DNA of 64,000 nt from Streptomyces reniochalinae (GCF_003323735.1 NZ_QOIM01000026.1:181592-245591); one strand, 5' to 3'; numbered from the stretch's first letter, positions 1-9,091 are shown. The notes: generated by a model not told the origin, from the letters alone. Numbers and translations are program-made.

Positions 1-758
1 GACGGCATCAGCAGCACCCGCGTCCGCGAGTACACCCGCTCGGCCATCTCATCGCCCGGAACGTGGTCGATGATCTCAAGGTTCGGGACCGGTTCGGGTG
101 GCCCCACCTGCACCCCGTAGGCGCCCTTCACCAGCAAAAACTTGGCGTGCGGCATCCGCTGGGCGATCCGCCAGAACAGGTCGCCACCCTTGTCGCTGTT
201 GCCGTTGATCAGGGTGATGCAGTCGCCGGGCGTCGTCCGGTAGTCCGCGGCGAACACCGGCGGGCGGACGACGAGCGCCTGCTCCGGCCGCACCGCCTCG
301 GGGTAGTCCGCGAAGTACAGATCCGCTTCCGCCCGCATCCACAGCGAGTTGTACACGGCGAGCGCCGTCTGCCCGGCCGCCATATGCCGGAAGCTGGGCC
401 GGTGCGTGTTGTGCACGACCGACACGAACGGCCTGCCGAACCCTCTGGCCAACGCACTCGTTGCTGGCACGTTCTCCAGGTGACTCACCAACACATGCGC
501 GCGGCGGGCGACTTCACCGAAGTCCAGGCGGGCAGCGAGCGGCACCACGCGCACGCCCTCGTAGTCGTACACCTGCCGGTCGGCCGTGTACCGGCTGAGC
601 CACACCTGCACGTCATGCCCGCGCTCCACCAGCGGACGCAGCATGCTCACCAGCATGTGCTCAGCACCAGCGTTGTGCCGCGGCGGCATCGCATGCACGC
701 GAGCCACGATACGCAGAGGCGCGGCCCCGCCCGGCGCGGAAGCCGGGACCGCCCCCAC
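1..758 (-). CDS. Glycosyltransferase family 4-like protein, partial (runs off window)
   Basis: The frame starts with GTG one base after the capsid stop and stays open to the window edge (252 codons). The N-terminal part has the GT-B-like opening LRIVARVHAMPPRHNAGAEH and the hinge region has INGNSDKGGDLFWRIAQRMP, as in GT4 nucleotide-sugar glycosyltransferases where the acceptor lobe ends and the donor lobe (GxxxxKGGDLF) begins. It probably transfers a sugar from a nucleotide sugar. Its place next to the capsid gene suggests virion protein glycosylation, as reported for other actinophages; that role is inference. The C-terminal donor-binding part is missing. Confidence 0.8.
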   Translation of the reverse strand, partial: MGAVPASAPGGAAPLRIVARVHAMPPRHNAGAEHMLVSMLRPLVERGHDVQVWLSRYTADRQVYDYEGVRVVPLAARLDFGEVARRAHVLVSHLENVPATSALARGFGRPFVSVVHNTHRPSFRHMAAGQTALAVYNSLWMRAEADLYFADYPEAVRPEQALVVRPPVFAADYRTTPGDCITLINGNSDKGGDLFWRIAQRMPHAKFLLVKGAYGVQVGPPEPVPNLEIIDHVPGDEMAERVYSRTRVLLMP

Positions 759-759
759 G

Positions 760-1713
760 TCAGGACCCTGCGCTCTCGGCCACGTACTTCACGAACGCTT
801 CACTGTCGCCCAGCACGAAGCCGTAGTAGGCCTCGGCGAGGAGCAAGACGAGGTTGTTCTGGAACGCCGAAATGGCGTTGCCCTCATCGTCGATGTACGT
901 CGCCTCACGGGAGATCCGCACAGAGATGTCCATGCCGACGCCATAAGCAGTCTGTGACCAATCCCCGCCAACAGCCCGAAGGCCGGTATCGACGCTAGTC
1001 GACTGACGGCGGAGCTTGCCGGAGACCGACTTGGAGTAGGCCAGCGGGTGGCCTACCAGGGACCCCGCCATCGCCATGTCCATACCCTGGTCCCGGGTCT
1101 CAATGAAGATGGCCCGCCCGGTGGTGTCGACTGCCCCCATCAGCTTCGGCTGCAGGCGGTAATCGGCGACCGTGCCGGTGTAGTCCCAGTCGTCGTCGAT
1201 GATCTCCTCCATGCCATCGACGAAGTCCTTCCAGATACCGCCCGCAGCCTGGGCTGTCGATCCCAGCGTCACGGACTTACCGGTCGCTGCAAGGTAGTCA
1301 GGGAAGGGGCCAGTGGCGCCCTTCATGGTCTTGCCGTGGACCGCTGCCATGTCGAAAGCACGAGCGAACGCAGTCGGCAGGTCCCGCTGCAACTGGTTCC
1401 ACAGCCCGGCAGCGTTGGAATCGACGACCTCCATCGCAACAGGGATGAGCACAGCGATCTTCTTGCCGGACATCGTCTTGACGCCGATGTTCCCGGAGCT
1501 CAGCGGCTTACGCCCTGCCTGCTCGACCCAGTCGGCCGTCGGCACGTCCAGGGGGATCGGAACGGCGGTCTGCGCGGACATGCTCAGCGGCACGCGTTTG
1601 GCCAGGGACATGACCGCAGAGGCCTCGACGGACTTCTCGAAGACAGGCCCGGTGAGGGTGGGAGGGAGGAACGTCGAGTTGATGTCACTCAGCTTGATCG
1701 GTTCGACAGCCAT
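760..1713 (-). CDS. Major capsid protein, HK97 fold
   Basis: This 317-aa protein sits directly after the scaffold gene, in the standard portal-MuF-scaffold-capsid order. The N-terminal part (about 20-120) resembles actinophage HK97-type capsid proteins: an early FLPPTLTGPVFEKSVEAS segment, then an AQTAVPIPLDVPTADWVEQA strand region and the long spine helix region near residues 100-130. The length is typical of small HK97-fold capsids without a fused protease or delta domain, and the scaffolding role is in the separate upstream gene. The ATG start has an AAGGTAG-type ribosome site. It forms the icosahedral shell. Confidence 0.85.
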   Translation of the reverse strand: MAVEPIKLSDINSTFLPPTLTGPVFEKSVEASAVMSLAKRVPLSMSAQTAVPIPLDVPTADWVEQAGRKPLSSGNIGVKTMSGKKIAVLIPVAMEVVDSNAAGLWNQLQRDLPTAFARAFDMAAVHGKTMKGATGPFPDYLAATGKSVTLGSTAQAAGGIWKDFVDGMEEIIDDDWDYTGTVADYRLQPKLMGAVDTTGRAIFIETRDQGMDMAMAGSLVGHPLAYSKSVSGKLRRQSTSVDTGLRAVGGDWSQTAYGVGMDISVRISREATYIDDEGNAISAFQNNLVLLLAEAYYGFVLGDSEAFVKYVAESAGS

Positions 1714-1728
1714 CGGAGGCTACCTTTC

Positions 1729-2331
1729 TCAGCGCCCCTTCAGGGCGGCAGACATGATTGCGGCGAACTCGCTCGCCGGATCGGATGGGGTTCTGTTGCC
1801 GTTGCCCGACGAGCCCTGGGAACGGTCCGGGGCAGGACGCCGCGGACCGGAATCGGTTGGCTTGGCGAGATGCGGCTTGCGCTTCAGCAGGTCCCTCAGG
1901 TCCTTGCTGATCGCCGCCGTATCCACGTCGCCGTCCTCATCGACGTAGCCACCGAGGTCGAGGAACGCGTGCGCGTCCTCCGGGTCCGCGAACTCGACCG
2001 CCGCGAGAGCCTTCACCTCGCTGCGCACCGCCCGCTGCTGGATCGCCGCGATGCGTTCCTGCGCGGCCGTGAGCTGGCCCGTGAGGCGCTCCGCCTCCGA
2101 CTTCTGGGCCTCCTCCGCCTCCCGCGCCTTCTGCGCGAGCGGCTCCAACTCCTTCGCCTTCGTGCGGTGCTTCGCAGCCTCGCGGCGGAGCTTCTCGATC
2201 TCCTTGCGAGCTGTCTCCGGATCCCACTCCGTCGCGCCGCCCTCCGGGGGCTGCTGCTCGGCGGTCTCCTGCGGCTCCCGCTCGCCCTCCGGCTGCTGCT
2301 CCGGGGCAGGGGTCTCTTCGGTTTCGGGCAT
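1729..2331 (-). CDS. Phage scaffolding protein
   Basis: This 200-aa protein starts at the ATG at 2331; a longer upstream reading is possible but has Arg/Ser-rich noise. It has an acidic Pro/Gln-rich N-terminus (MPETEETPAPEQQPEGE), then a long charged helix (about 45-120, e.g. ARKEIEKLRREAAKHRTKAK) predicted as coiled coil, and a basic Pro/Ser-rich tail. This architecture and the position immediately before the capsid gene are those of GP20-like head scaffolding proteins, which organise capsid monomers and leave the mature head. Confidence 0.75.
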   Translation of the reverse strand: MPETEETPAPEQQPEGEREPQETAEQQPPEGGATEWDPETARKEIEKLRREAAKHRTKAKELEPLAQKAREAEEAQKSEAERLTGQLTAAQERIAAIQQRAVRSEVKALAAVEFADPEDAHAFLDLGGYVDEDGDVDTAAISKDLRDLLKRKPHLAKPTDSGPRRPAPDRSQGSSGNGNRTPSDPASEFAAIMSAALKGR

Positions 2332-2389
2332 GGCTCGGTCGCCCTCCTGGGGCTGAGAAAGGGCCGCCACCAGGACGGCACAGGGTTGG

Positions 2390-3157
2390 TCAGCCGGGCA
2401 GGGACTGCCCGTGCTCAGCCAGCGCCCGCCGGAAGCGAGCAAGCTGGTCTCCGGAGTAAGGGGCGGCGTACTCCCGGTACAGCCGCTCCCACTCCTTGGC
2501 CTTCTCGGACAGCTCGAACCGCTGCCCACGAAAGATCGGGACCACGCCACAATGGCAGCCGTCATGAGCCCGAAAGCCCGCAGTGTCCTGCTCATACACC
2601 GCGCCGCGGACCGCGAGCATCTTGCAGAACGCGCACGCGCCGAGCGCCGCCGTGCGAGCCCACCCAGTCGCCTCACGATCCCGGCGGACCGCCTCCCGCA
2701 CCGTCTCCCGCGCCTGGTCGACCACGAGCTTCTGCACGACCTGCTCGGCCTTCTTCTCGGCCTGCTCCAGCCGGACCGTGAGCGGCTCCAGCTGCGCCGG
2801 CGTCGCCTCGTCCGGCTCCCGCGGCCACAGGTCCTTCGTAGCCCACCGCAGACCGGCCTCGGTCTTCTCGGCCGGTGGCGCTGGCGCGAGCGGCACCGTG
2901 AATCGGCCCGTCGCCCGTGCCGCCACCCGCTCGGCGTCGTAGTAGTCCGCCGCCAGCGAAGCGGAGGCGTCCGCGTACTGGTCGACGACCGCTCGAACCG
3001 CCTCGATCCAGTCCGGCACCGAGGACTCCAGCCGCTGCGGCAGGATCAGCCGCCGCAGGCGACGCACATCGCGCGTCAGCAGCCTGGTGAGGCCGCGCTG
3101 GGCCCGCCGCTGCCGCTCCGACGCAGCGCTGCGGTCAGAGACCGTCCGGGCCGCCAT
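2390..3157 (-). CDS. MuF-like minor head protein
   Basis: This 255-aa protein is encoded just after the portal and overlaps it by 23 bp. It carries the segment ACAFCKMLAVRGAVY followed by FRAHDGCHCGVVPIF, the cysteine/histidine signature of the VG15/MuF-type capsid morphogenesis proteins of actinophages. The N-terminal half is helical and rich in Arg and Leu. These proteins are packaged in few copies near the portal and help head assembly or DNA ejection. No toxin or enzyme domain is fused to it. Confidence 0.75.
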   Translation of the reverse strand: MAARTVSDRSAASERQRRAQRGLTRLLTRDVRRLRRLILPQRLESSVPDWIEAVRAVVDQYADASASLAADYYDAERVAARATGRFTVPLAPAPPAEKTEAGLRWATKDLWPREPDEATPAQLEPLTVRLEQAEKKAEQVVQKLVVDQARETVREAVRRDREATGWARTAALGACAFCKMLAVRGAVYEQDTAGFRAHDGCHCGVVPIFRGQRFELSEKAKEWERLYREYAAPYSGDQLARFRRALAEHGQSLPG

Positions 3158-4589
3158 CGGGCGCCTCCTGCGGCTCCTCGTCAGGCTGGTCCTCGGGGCC
3201 GAGCTGGCTCAGCCGGTCGAGGATCTGCAAGCCCTGGGCGCGGCGCCGCTCAGCGGCGACCCGCTGCCGCTGATCCTCCGACAGGCCCGCCATCTCCAGC
3301 ACCACCTCGCCGTCCGCCGGCAAGATCCCGGCCTGGACGAGCTTCACTGCGGCGTCGGTCTGCTGCGCAACGGTCGGCGTCGCCGGATCCCGCCACACGC
3401 ACTCGATCCGCCGCGACCGCTCCGGCGGCTCCCCATCACGCACCCACAGCGCCAGCCGCATCACATCCGACCACGCCCCGCCGAACCGGCGGCAACGGCG
3501 CTCGGCGCGCTTCACCAACTGCGCCTCGCTGGACCGGATCGCGTCCGCCGACGCGGGGTTGTCCGTGGTGTAGCCCAGGTAGTGCGGCGGCAGCCCGAGC
3601 TGCGTCGCCATAATCCGCGCGTACAGGTCGATGATCCGCGTGTACGTCTGCGGGTCGTGCGCCGTGAACTGGCCGACGGTCGGCACCTGCCCGTCCTCGT
3701 CGCGCTCCAGTGCGAGCACACGCCCGATGTACGTCTCCCACGCCGACTTGGTGTTGCCCTCGGCGTCCTGGAACGCCGACTCGGACGCGCCGAGGATGTA
3801 CCGCTGGGGCGCCCCGTAGAACTCGCTCGCGACCTCCATGCCCATCAGCCGACGGCACGCGGCATCCGTGATGCTCATGACCTCCGGCGTGATCTCCGAC
3901 TTGCCCACGCGATCGGCGGTCCTCTGCCGATTGGCCATGCGCACCACCGGCACCACGCCGAGGTTGTGCATGTCCCGGTCGAGCACTTCCCAGCCGCCGC
4001 CGTCAGCCTCGACCGCGTGCACCGTCTGATCCGGGAGATACAGCGTCACCAGCCGGTCATCCGGCGCCAGCCCGAACGCCTCGCAGTCCCGCGACTCCCG
4101 CAGCGCCGACGTCGCCACCCGCGCGCGAGCGTCCCAGAACAGCGTCATGTCCAGCGGCGATTCGGCGGTGATCAGCGGTGGGCAGTCGTCCGTCCCGCAG
4201 TCCCCCGAGCCGACCGCGATGTACTCCCGGCCGTAGGTCAGCGCATCCAGGTGCGCGAGGCTCGACTCGTCGAACAGGTCGTTGGCCTCGGCGACTTCGC
4301 GGAGGTCCTCCGCGTCCGCCCCGTCCGCCCAGCGGAAAGCCTCCAGCTCCAGCCGCTGCTCCAGCGCCTCCACGCCGATCCTCGGCCACCCGATCACCGT
4401 ATGCAGCCCCTTGAGCTGCGGCGGGATACTGATACCGAGATCCCTGACGAGCTGCTCGCCGTTGAAGTAGCTGTCCAGCAGCTCCAGCCGGAACCGGTGC
4501 TGCATCAGATCGTTGCGGAGCGCCGTCACGAGCGACAGCTCATCCTGCGACAGAGACAGAAGAGGCAGCTCAGGGATCGTGGCAGTCAT
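3135..4589 (-). CDS. Phage portal protein (SPP1 gp6-like)
   Basis: This 484-aa protein lies immediately downstream of the large terminase (4-bp overlap) and has the features of gp6-like portals: an N-terminal helical wing, a central part with YLPDQTVHAVEADGGGWEVL, the segment MATQLGLPPHYLGYTTDNPASADAI that is well conserved in actinophage portals, and an acidic Pro/Gln-rich C-terminus (EDQPDEEPQEAPDGG). The length fits the family (about 450-520 aa). It forms the dodecameric DNA channel at the head vertex and docks the terminase. Confidence 0.9.
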   Translation of the reverse strand: MTATIPELPLLSLSQDELSLVTALRNDLMQHRFRLELLDSYFNGEQLVRDLGISIPPQLKGLHTVIGWPRIGVEALEQRLELEAFRWADGADAEDLREVAEANDLFDESSLAHLDALTYGREYIAVGSGDCGTDDCPPLITAESPLDMTLFWDARARVATSALRESRDCEAFGLAPDDRLVTLYLPDQTVHAVEADGGGWEVLDRDMHNLGVVPVVRMANRQRTADRVGKSEITPEVMSITDAACRRLMGMEVASEFYGAPQRYILGASESAFQDAEGNTKSAWETYIGRVLALERDEDGQVPTVGQFTAHDPQTYTRIIDLYARIMATQLGLPPHYLGYTTDNPASADAIRSSEAQLVKRAERRCRRFGGAWSDVMRLALWVRDGEPPERSRRIECVWRDPATPTVAQQTDAAVKLVQAGILPADGEVVLEMAGLSEDQRQRVAAERRRAQGLQILDRLSQLGPEDQPDEEPQEAPDGGPDGL

Positions 4590-6250
4590 CGCAGCACCAC
4601 CACCCGTCCACCGCGCTGCTTCTTCCCGAGGCCCTTAGCCAAAGCATCGACTCGACACTGCCACGCCAGAACAGCCGCGACCGCAGCATCGATCTTCCGC
4701 GGAGAGTCCGGATGCTCCTTAGCGATCTGGAGACCAGACCGCGACTCCCTGCGGCGGGCATTCAGCACGTGCCGCGTCAACACCGACGAGCCGTCGTGGG
4801 TGAGCTCGCTGTCAACGACAGCGCCGTGGAACTTCTCCAGCGCCCGCACGATCAGACTCGCCCGGCCACCCGTCATCCACCACTCGATAGGGTGCGCCCC
4901 ACTCGACTTGACCCTCAGCTTCCGCCCGTACCGCGCCTCCCACGAGGCCACGTGGCCCTCCCAGCGGGCCGGGTCTGCGTACATGCCGACGACCTTGTAG
5001 TCGCGGAAAGCGTCATCGACAGCCGCCAGCACCTCCACCGTCGGGACCTCCCAGTCTTGCCCGAAGGGCCCGTCCGGCTGCTCCCAGCAGCCCAGCAGGA
5101 AGAGATGCCCGTCCGAGACCCGGCAGCCCACCAGGGCCGTCGCGTCCGTCACGCCACGGCTACGGCGCCGGCTGCCGTCGAACCCGAGCACCACAGCCTC
5201 ACCCGACCGAACCAGCGTCTCCGGGGCAGCCACAGAAGCCCACTCCGGCTGGGAGATCCACGAATCCGTGGCGTGCGTGATCTGGTTCAGGAAGTCCGAC
5301 CGCATCACCTGCGGGTCGTTGCTCGTGTCCCAGAAGTCCCCGACCAGACGGTCGATGGGCGACCAGCCAGGCGCGCACGGCGGGTCGTGCAGCACGCACC
5401 CGTCCTCGTGATCGGAACTGTCGCCATAGGCGTACCGGAGGCCAGCGACGAGCGACTCCCGGTCCGTTGGGTCGGTCTCCGGAGGGGCCTCGCGGTGGTC
5501 GTACAGCAGCCCGTCCTCACGCGTCCGGCCGTCAGCGATGGCCTTCGCGAACGCCGCCGTGTCTTCGGCCACCGACCCCATGCCCGGGATGTAAGCGTTC
5601 GGAGACTCCAGCGTCGTGCCACCGATCTTCGCCGCGTTCGACCGCATGACCTGCGCCAGCCGGACCCCGCCGTTCGACCGCGTCCACTCCTCAGTCTGAT
5701 CGAAGACGGCGAAAACGCCCTTGTTCCCTTTACGGGACGTCGCCGACGACGTCACCTGGTCGATCTTGCCCCGTGGCAGGTTCACGAACGTGTCCAGCGG
5801 CTCCAGGCCCGGATACTCGTCGATCACCGGCCCGACACGGAGCATCTCCAACAGCGGCGCCCACGTGTTCTGCGTCTGATCCTCGGAAACCGCCGCCACC
5901 TGCACCAGCGGCGTCCGCACATCCGACCACGGGCGCCCGACAGGCTCTCCATCCGCATCCCAGCCAGCAGGCACCACCGGGCCAAGAGCTTCCGCGCAGG
6001 CAACGGCGGCCAGCAGCGGAGACTTACCCCAGCCACGCGGCCTCGACAGGACCCCGCGCCGTATCCGGCGCTTCCCCGTACCCGGATGCAGCTCGTAGTA
6101 GCGGACGATGAACTCCGCCTGCTCCTGAGTCGGAATGAACGGCTCATAGTCCGCCCGGTCCGGGGCCGCCAGATACTCGATGATCCAATCAAGGACCAGC
6201 CAGCCCAGCGTCGGCATCTCACCGGGCTCCTCCGGGCCCCTCCAGGGCAT
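4586..6250 (-). CDS. Terminase large subunit
   Basis: This 554-aa protein has a Walker A-type loop RPRGWGKSP near residues 68-76, a Walker B-like FAVFDQTEEW near 175-185, and a nuclease-domain motif VLGFDGSRRRSRGVTDATAL near 350-370 where RNase H-fold terminases place their first catalytic Asp. A further acidic segment YADPARWEGH is consistent with the later metal ligands. It is the packaging motor that cuts and translocates phage DNA through the portal. It follows the small subunit by 4 bp and overlaps the portal start. Confidence 0.92.
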   Translation of the reverse strand: MPWRGPEEPGEMPTLGWLVLDWIIEYLAAPDRADYEPFIPTQEQAEFIVRYYELHPGTGKRRIRRGVLSRPRGWGKSPLLAAVACAEALGPVVPAGWDADGEPVGRPWSDVRTPLVQVAAVSEDQTQNTWAPLLEMLRVGPVIDEYPGLEPLDTFVNLPRGKIDQVTSSATSRKGNKGVFAVFDQTEEWTRSNGGVRLAQVMRSNAAKIGGTTLESPNAYIPGMGSVAEDTAAFAKAIADGRTREDGLLYDHREAPPETDPTDRESLVAGLRYAYGDSSDHEDGCVLHDPPCAPGWSPIDRLVGDFWDTSNDPQVMRSDFLNQITHATDSWISQPEWASVAAPETLVRSGEAVVLGFDGSRRRSRGVTDATALVGCRVSDGHLFLLGCWEQPDGPFGQDWEVPTVEVLAAVDDAFRDYKVVGMYADPARWEGHVASWEARYGRKLRVKSSGAHPIEWWMTGGRASLIVRALEKFHGAVVDSELTHDGSSVLTRHVLNARRRESRSGLQIAKEHPDSPRKIDAAVAAVLAWQCRVDALAKGLGKKQRGGRVVVLR

Positions 6251-6254
6251 CGGA

Positions 6255-6740
6255 TCACCCCCCGGGCTTGGCGTCCTCGCCCGCGGCCTTCAGCACCCGC
6301 AGCTTCCCGTAGCGGCTCTTCGCCGAGTCGCCCGACGACCCCTTGCCCTCGTCGGCTTCATCGGCCTGAGCGAACTGCATCCGCAGACGAGCCCGGTCCT
6401 CCGGGGTCGCACCGAACTTCGCGACCCGCAGCCGAAGCTCCGGCGCGGCGGACACCTCGCCCGACCACAGCCGCGCATGGATCAGCGCAGTGTCCAGCAG
6501 GAAGTCCCAGTCCGTCGAAGAGAAGTGCTCAGCTTGCGGCGACGCCTTCCACATCTCCCACCACGCCAGCGTCCGCTCAGGCCACGGCACCTCCACCAGC
6601 TCGCCCTCGACCCGCAGCCTCAGCGGCGGCAGTTCCGGAGGTTCGGCGTACTCGAACCGAAGGACGGTCTGGTCGACGGGGTCCTTGTTGCTGCGGGCCC
6701 GACGATTGGGGTTCTTCGGCTGGGGTCCACGACCGGCCAC
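6255..6740 (-). CDS. Terminase small subunit (P27-type)
   Basis: This 161-aa protein begins MAGRGPQPKNPNRRARSNKD, the basic opening common to P27-family small terminases of actinophages, and contains WPERTLAWWEMWKASPQAEHF and a DWDFLLDTALIHARLW helix typical of the family. It lies directly upstream of the large subunit. It recognises the packaging site and regulates the large subunit. The 155 bp between its start and the preceding HNH gene (6741-6895) shows no further gene. Confidence 0.85.
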   Translation of the reverse strand: MAGRGPQPKNPNRRARSNKDPVDQTVLRFEYAEPPELPPLRLRVEGELVEVPWPERTLAWWEMWKASPQAEHFSSTDWDFLLDTALIHARLWSGEVSAAPELRLRVAKFGATPEDRARLRMQFAQADEADEGKGSSGDSAKSRYGKLRVLKAAGEDAKPGG

Positions 6741-6895
6741 AAGATCACCCCCATTGCTGACGTGGCGTCAGGTTATCGTCGCTCGCAACTCAAGATCCAT
6801 AGGCCCCAGACCTGTACGGACAGACAGCGCGTACACGTTCCCGATAGCCGAGACGGTGCCCCCGGGTTCCCGCCCCAGGCTTGAGGCAGGGGCGA

Positions 6896-7642
6896 TCAGG
6901 CCGCAGCCGACCAGCCATGTTCGAGGTCGCGCTTGACGCTGTTGCAGTAGAAGTGCGCTGTCTTGATGTTCGCCTCGCTGTGCTCGCCGCCGCGAGCAAG
7001 CGGTATGACGTGGTCGAGAACTGGTGCGTTGAGCGCTGGCGCCTTAGCAATGCGATCAACTGGATCACCGCATATGTGACAGGTCCAACCGTCCCGTTCA
7101 TGCACCCTCCAGCGGGACACGACGCCTACTGTGGCACCTGCCTCCAAGGCCCGCCGACGACTGGCCGCGTCCCTCCTGGTGCACCGCATAGAACAGTGCC
7201 GCACGCCTGCACCTGAGTTCCTTCGCGTGAACCATGCGCCGCAACGAACGCACTGGCCTGCTACCCAGGCAATCTCACCTGTTGTTCCGTGTGCGGCTCT
7301 CGCTGCTCGCTTCTGCGCTCGCAGAAGACGTGTGGGCTTGGGCGTCCTGTCTACTCCGAACCGAGCATCGTAGAAGCACGCGTGTGTGCAGTACTTCGAG
7401 GTCTCTTTCGTGACCGTAGCTTCTCGTCCACACTGCGTGCAGGTGATTTGGTAACGCTTGTTTCTGGGCCTGTCGTACTGCCTGCTGTGGTACCGACCGT
7501 TCTCGGCTCTGTACTGCCGCTGGAACTCACGCTGGCGTGCGTTGCGGTACAGCCGCTTGCACTCAAGGGCGCCGCATTGAACACGCCGCGGGTTGTCCAT
7601 GGGGGCGTCGCAGTACAGGCAGGCATGGGTAGTCTGGGTCAT
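6896..7642 (-). CDS. HNH endonuclease with N-terminal zinc motifs
   Basis: This 248-aa protein has several Cys pairs in the N-terminal two thirds (ACLYCDAP, ITCTQCGREATV, GQCVRCGAWFTRR), likely zinc ribbons, and a C-terminal HNH domain: WTCHICGDPVDR, then LDHVIPLARGGEHSEANIKT and HFYCNSVKRD. This arrangement is that of free-standing homing-type or packaging-associated HNH nucleases. It may nick DNA during packaging, or be a selfish homing gene next to the terminase; the sequence does not decide. Confidence 0.8.
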   Translation of the reverse strand: MTQTTHACLYCDAPMDNPRRVQCGALECKRLYRNARQREFQRQYRAENGRYHSRQYDRPRNKRYQITCTQCGREATVTKETSKYCTHACFYDARFGVDRTPKPTRLLRAQKRAARAAHGTTGEIAWVAGQCVRCGAWFTRRNSGAGVRHCSMRCTRRDAASRRRALEAGATVGVVSRWRVHERDGWTCHICGDPVDRIAKAPALNAPVLDHVIPLARGGEHSEANIKTAHFYCNSVKRDLEHGWSAAA

Positions 7643-7743
7643 GTCGGCCTGCTCTCTTCAGGTCGCCCACGCCCCGGGGGTGTTAGCGCACTCGCCGGGG
7701 TCCTTGGCTTCAGTTTCTCATCTGCCTGTGACAGATGGGTGGT

Positions 7744-7992
7744 TCAGCGTCGGCGGCCGATGTTTCGCTTGTCGCCGGGCCATACGCCGGTTCGTTCACG
7801 GTGGAGCCGGGCGCAGTACCCCTTGGCTCGGGCTCCGAGGTATTTCCGGAGGTGGCGTTCGCAGCGCCGGAAGTCGCCGGGCGTATACCATTTGATCTTG
7901 GCGGCTCCGCGCCCCTGCCCCCAATATCGCTTCAGCGTCTCGGCGTTGCCCCTGCTGGATCGTCCTCGGCTTCCCCTGCCTTTGCTGGCCAC
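7744..7992 (-). CDS. Small basic phage protein, conserved type, unknown function
   Basis: An 82-aa, Arg/Lys/Gly-rich protein read from a GTG at 7992. It begins with RGSRGRSSRGNAETLKRYW and continues GKxxAKIKWxTPGDFRRCERHLRKY, a pattern I recognise from small actinophage proteins encoded in the structural region and never given a function. The dense basic charge suggests binding of nucleic acid. It stands alone between two HNH genes. Confidence 0.6.
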   Translation of the reverse strand: MASKGRGSRGRSSRGNAETLKRYWGQGRGAAKIKWYTPGDFRRCERHLRKYLGARAKGYCARLHRERTGVWPGDKRNIGRRR

Positions 7993-8023
7993 GTGGATCA
8001 CTCCTCGGGCTGCTGGTGGTGGG

Positions 8024-8317
8024 CTACAGGAGTCCTGGGTGCTGCTCGCTCGGGCGTCGGCGTCCGGGCGGCGGGTTGGCAGCCTTGGCCTCGTTGCCCT
8101 CGGCGCTGCTCTTCCGTGCGTGGCATTCGGCGCACACGCCTTGGAGCCGGTCGATGGCGTGGTCATCGGTCTTGGCCTGGATGTGGTCGCAGTGCGAGCT
8201 GGGCCGCACCCCGCAGATTTTGCATACGGGGTCGCGTTCGAGCACGCGGGCCCGGATCTTCTTCCAGCCGGGGGGCAGCCGGCGTACACGATCCGAGCCG
8301 GCCCAGCCGCCGCTCAC
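8024..8317 (-). CDS. Small HNH endonuclease
   Basis: This 97-aa protein is a minimal HNH nuclease: RVLERDPVCKICGVRPSSHC, a CDHIQAKTDD core with the catalytic His, and LQGVCAECHARKSS closing the zinc site. Such small HNH proteins adjacent to terminase are often needed for cos cleavage and head packaging in phages of the HK97 type. It overlaps the preceding gene by 4 bp, so it belongs to the minus-strand late operon. Confidence 0.85.
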   Translation of the reverse strand: MSGGWAGSDRVRRLPPGWKKIRARVLERDPVCKICGVRPSSHCDHIQAKTDDHAIDRLQGVCAECHARKSSAEGNEAKAANPPPGRRRPSEQHPGLL

Positions 8318-8556
8318 GGTTCGTCGTCCTCGTCGGCGAGGGCGTAGCCGGAGTTTTCGACGGCTTGTGCGGCGGTGGTCATGCCGAGTGCGGTGACCCA
8401 GTCGAGGGATTCGGAGCGGCCTTTGACGAGGGATACGCTGCCGTCGCCCTTCAGGATCTTGAGGATGACGATGGCGTCGACCGCCATGTCGCCTTCGTCG
8501 ATGTCGGCGGTGACGCCGATCGCGTCGAGCATCTGTCCGACCTGTTGTTCAGCCAC
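8314..8556 (-). CDS. Hypothetical phage protein
   Basis: An 80-aa acidic protein from a GTG at 8556 whose start overlaps the methyltransferase stop by 8 bp; its own stop overlaps the HNH start. It contains QVGQMLDAIGVTADIDEGDMAVDAIVILKI and ends ADEDDEP. No family is recognised. The tight coupling to both neighbours supports a real gene. Confidence 0.6.
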   Translation of the reverse strand: MAEQQVGQMLDAIGVTADIDEGDMAVDAIVILKILKGDGSVSLVKGRSESLDWVTALGMTTAAQAVENSGYALADEDDEP

Positions 8557-9091
8557 GGCGGTCCCACCACCAGACTCCGAGTGTCCGTCCGCGCATGGTC
8601 TCGACTCCCCCGCCGAGCTCGGCGAGGACGGCGTCCATGTCGTCCGGCTGCCACTGGTGGACGTGGCGTTCGTATTCATTGCCGCCGACAGCGCCTTGCG
8701 GGGATTCGACGATGGGCACGGACACGAGCAGGTGCCAGGCGCCGGCGGCCTCGGCCCGGTGGAGAAGCTCGACGGCGTCTTCGCGGGGCATGTGCTCCAG
8801 CACGTCACCGAAGACGACGAGATCCCGGTGGAACAGGTGATCCGGTGCTTCCCGCGCGTCCTGCACATGGATCTCGTCGTATCGGGCCCGGGTCTTCGTG
8901 CTCTTCAGCTTGTACTTCGCCACGTAGGGCTTGTGCGCCTCGATCGCCGTCCACCAGGCGCCGCGGTGCACCGGCCGGAACAGCCGTGCGTAGGTGCCCT
9001 CACCGGGGCCCACATCGGTCACCGTGTCCGGCAGGTGCCGCTCGTAGCGGGCGAGAGACCAGTCCTTGCCCTCAGCATCAGACGTCGGCAT
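8549..9091 (-). CDS. Class I SAM-dependent methyltransferase
   Basis: This 180-aa protein has motif I VGPGEGTYARL near residue 27, an acidic motif II region (WTAIEAHKPYV), and the motif IV/post segment VVFGDVLEHMPREDAVELL that is typical of small-molecule or sugar methyltransferases of the class I Rossmann fold. It lacks the DPPY/NPPF signature of DNA methylases. The substrate is unknown; its company near virion genes and a glycosyltransferase allows a role in modifying a virion sugar, which is inference only. Confidence 0.75.
   Translation of the reverse strand: MPTSDAEGKDWSLARYERHLPDTVTDVGPGEGTYARLFRPVHRGAWWTAIEAHKPYVAKYKLKSTKTRARYDEIHVQDAREAPDHLFHRDLVVFGDVLEHMPREDAVELLHRAEAAGAWHLLVSVPIVESPQGAVGGNEYERHVHQWQPDDMDAVLAELGGGVETMRGRTLGVWWWDRRG

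Noticed and set aside
1048..2781. Long plus-strand open frames opposite the capsid, scaffold and MuF genes
   Set aside because: They are Arg/Pro-rich mirror readings of high-GC codons; the minus-strand frames have recognisable families, ribosome sites and correct gene order.
4712..6760. 682-codon plus-strand frame opposite the terminases
   Set aside because: Composition is Arg/His/Pro-rich without any motif, and the terminase motifs lie on the other strand.
6790..6895. Possible tRNA between the small terminase and HNH genes
   Set aside because: No cloverleaf with a paired acceptor and a GTTCNANNC loop can be formed.
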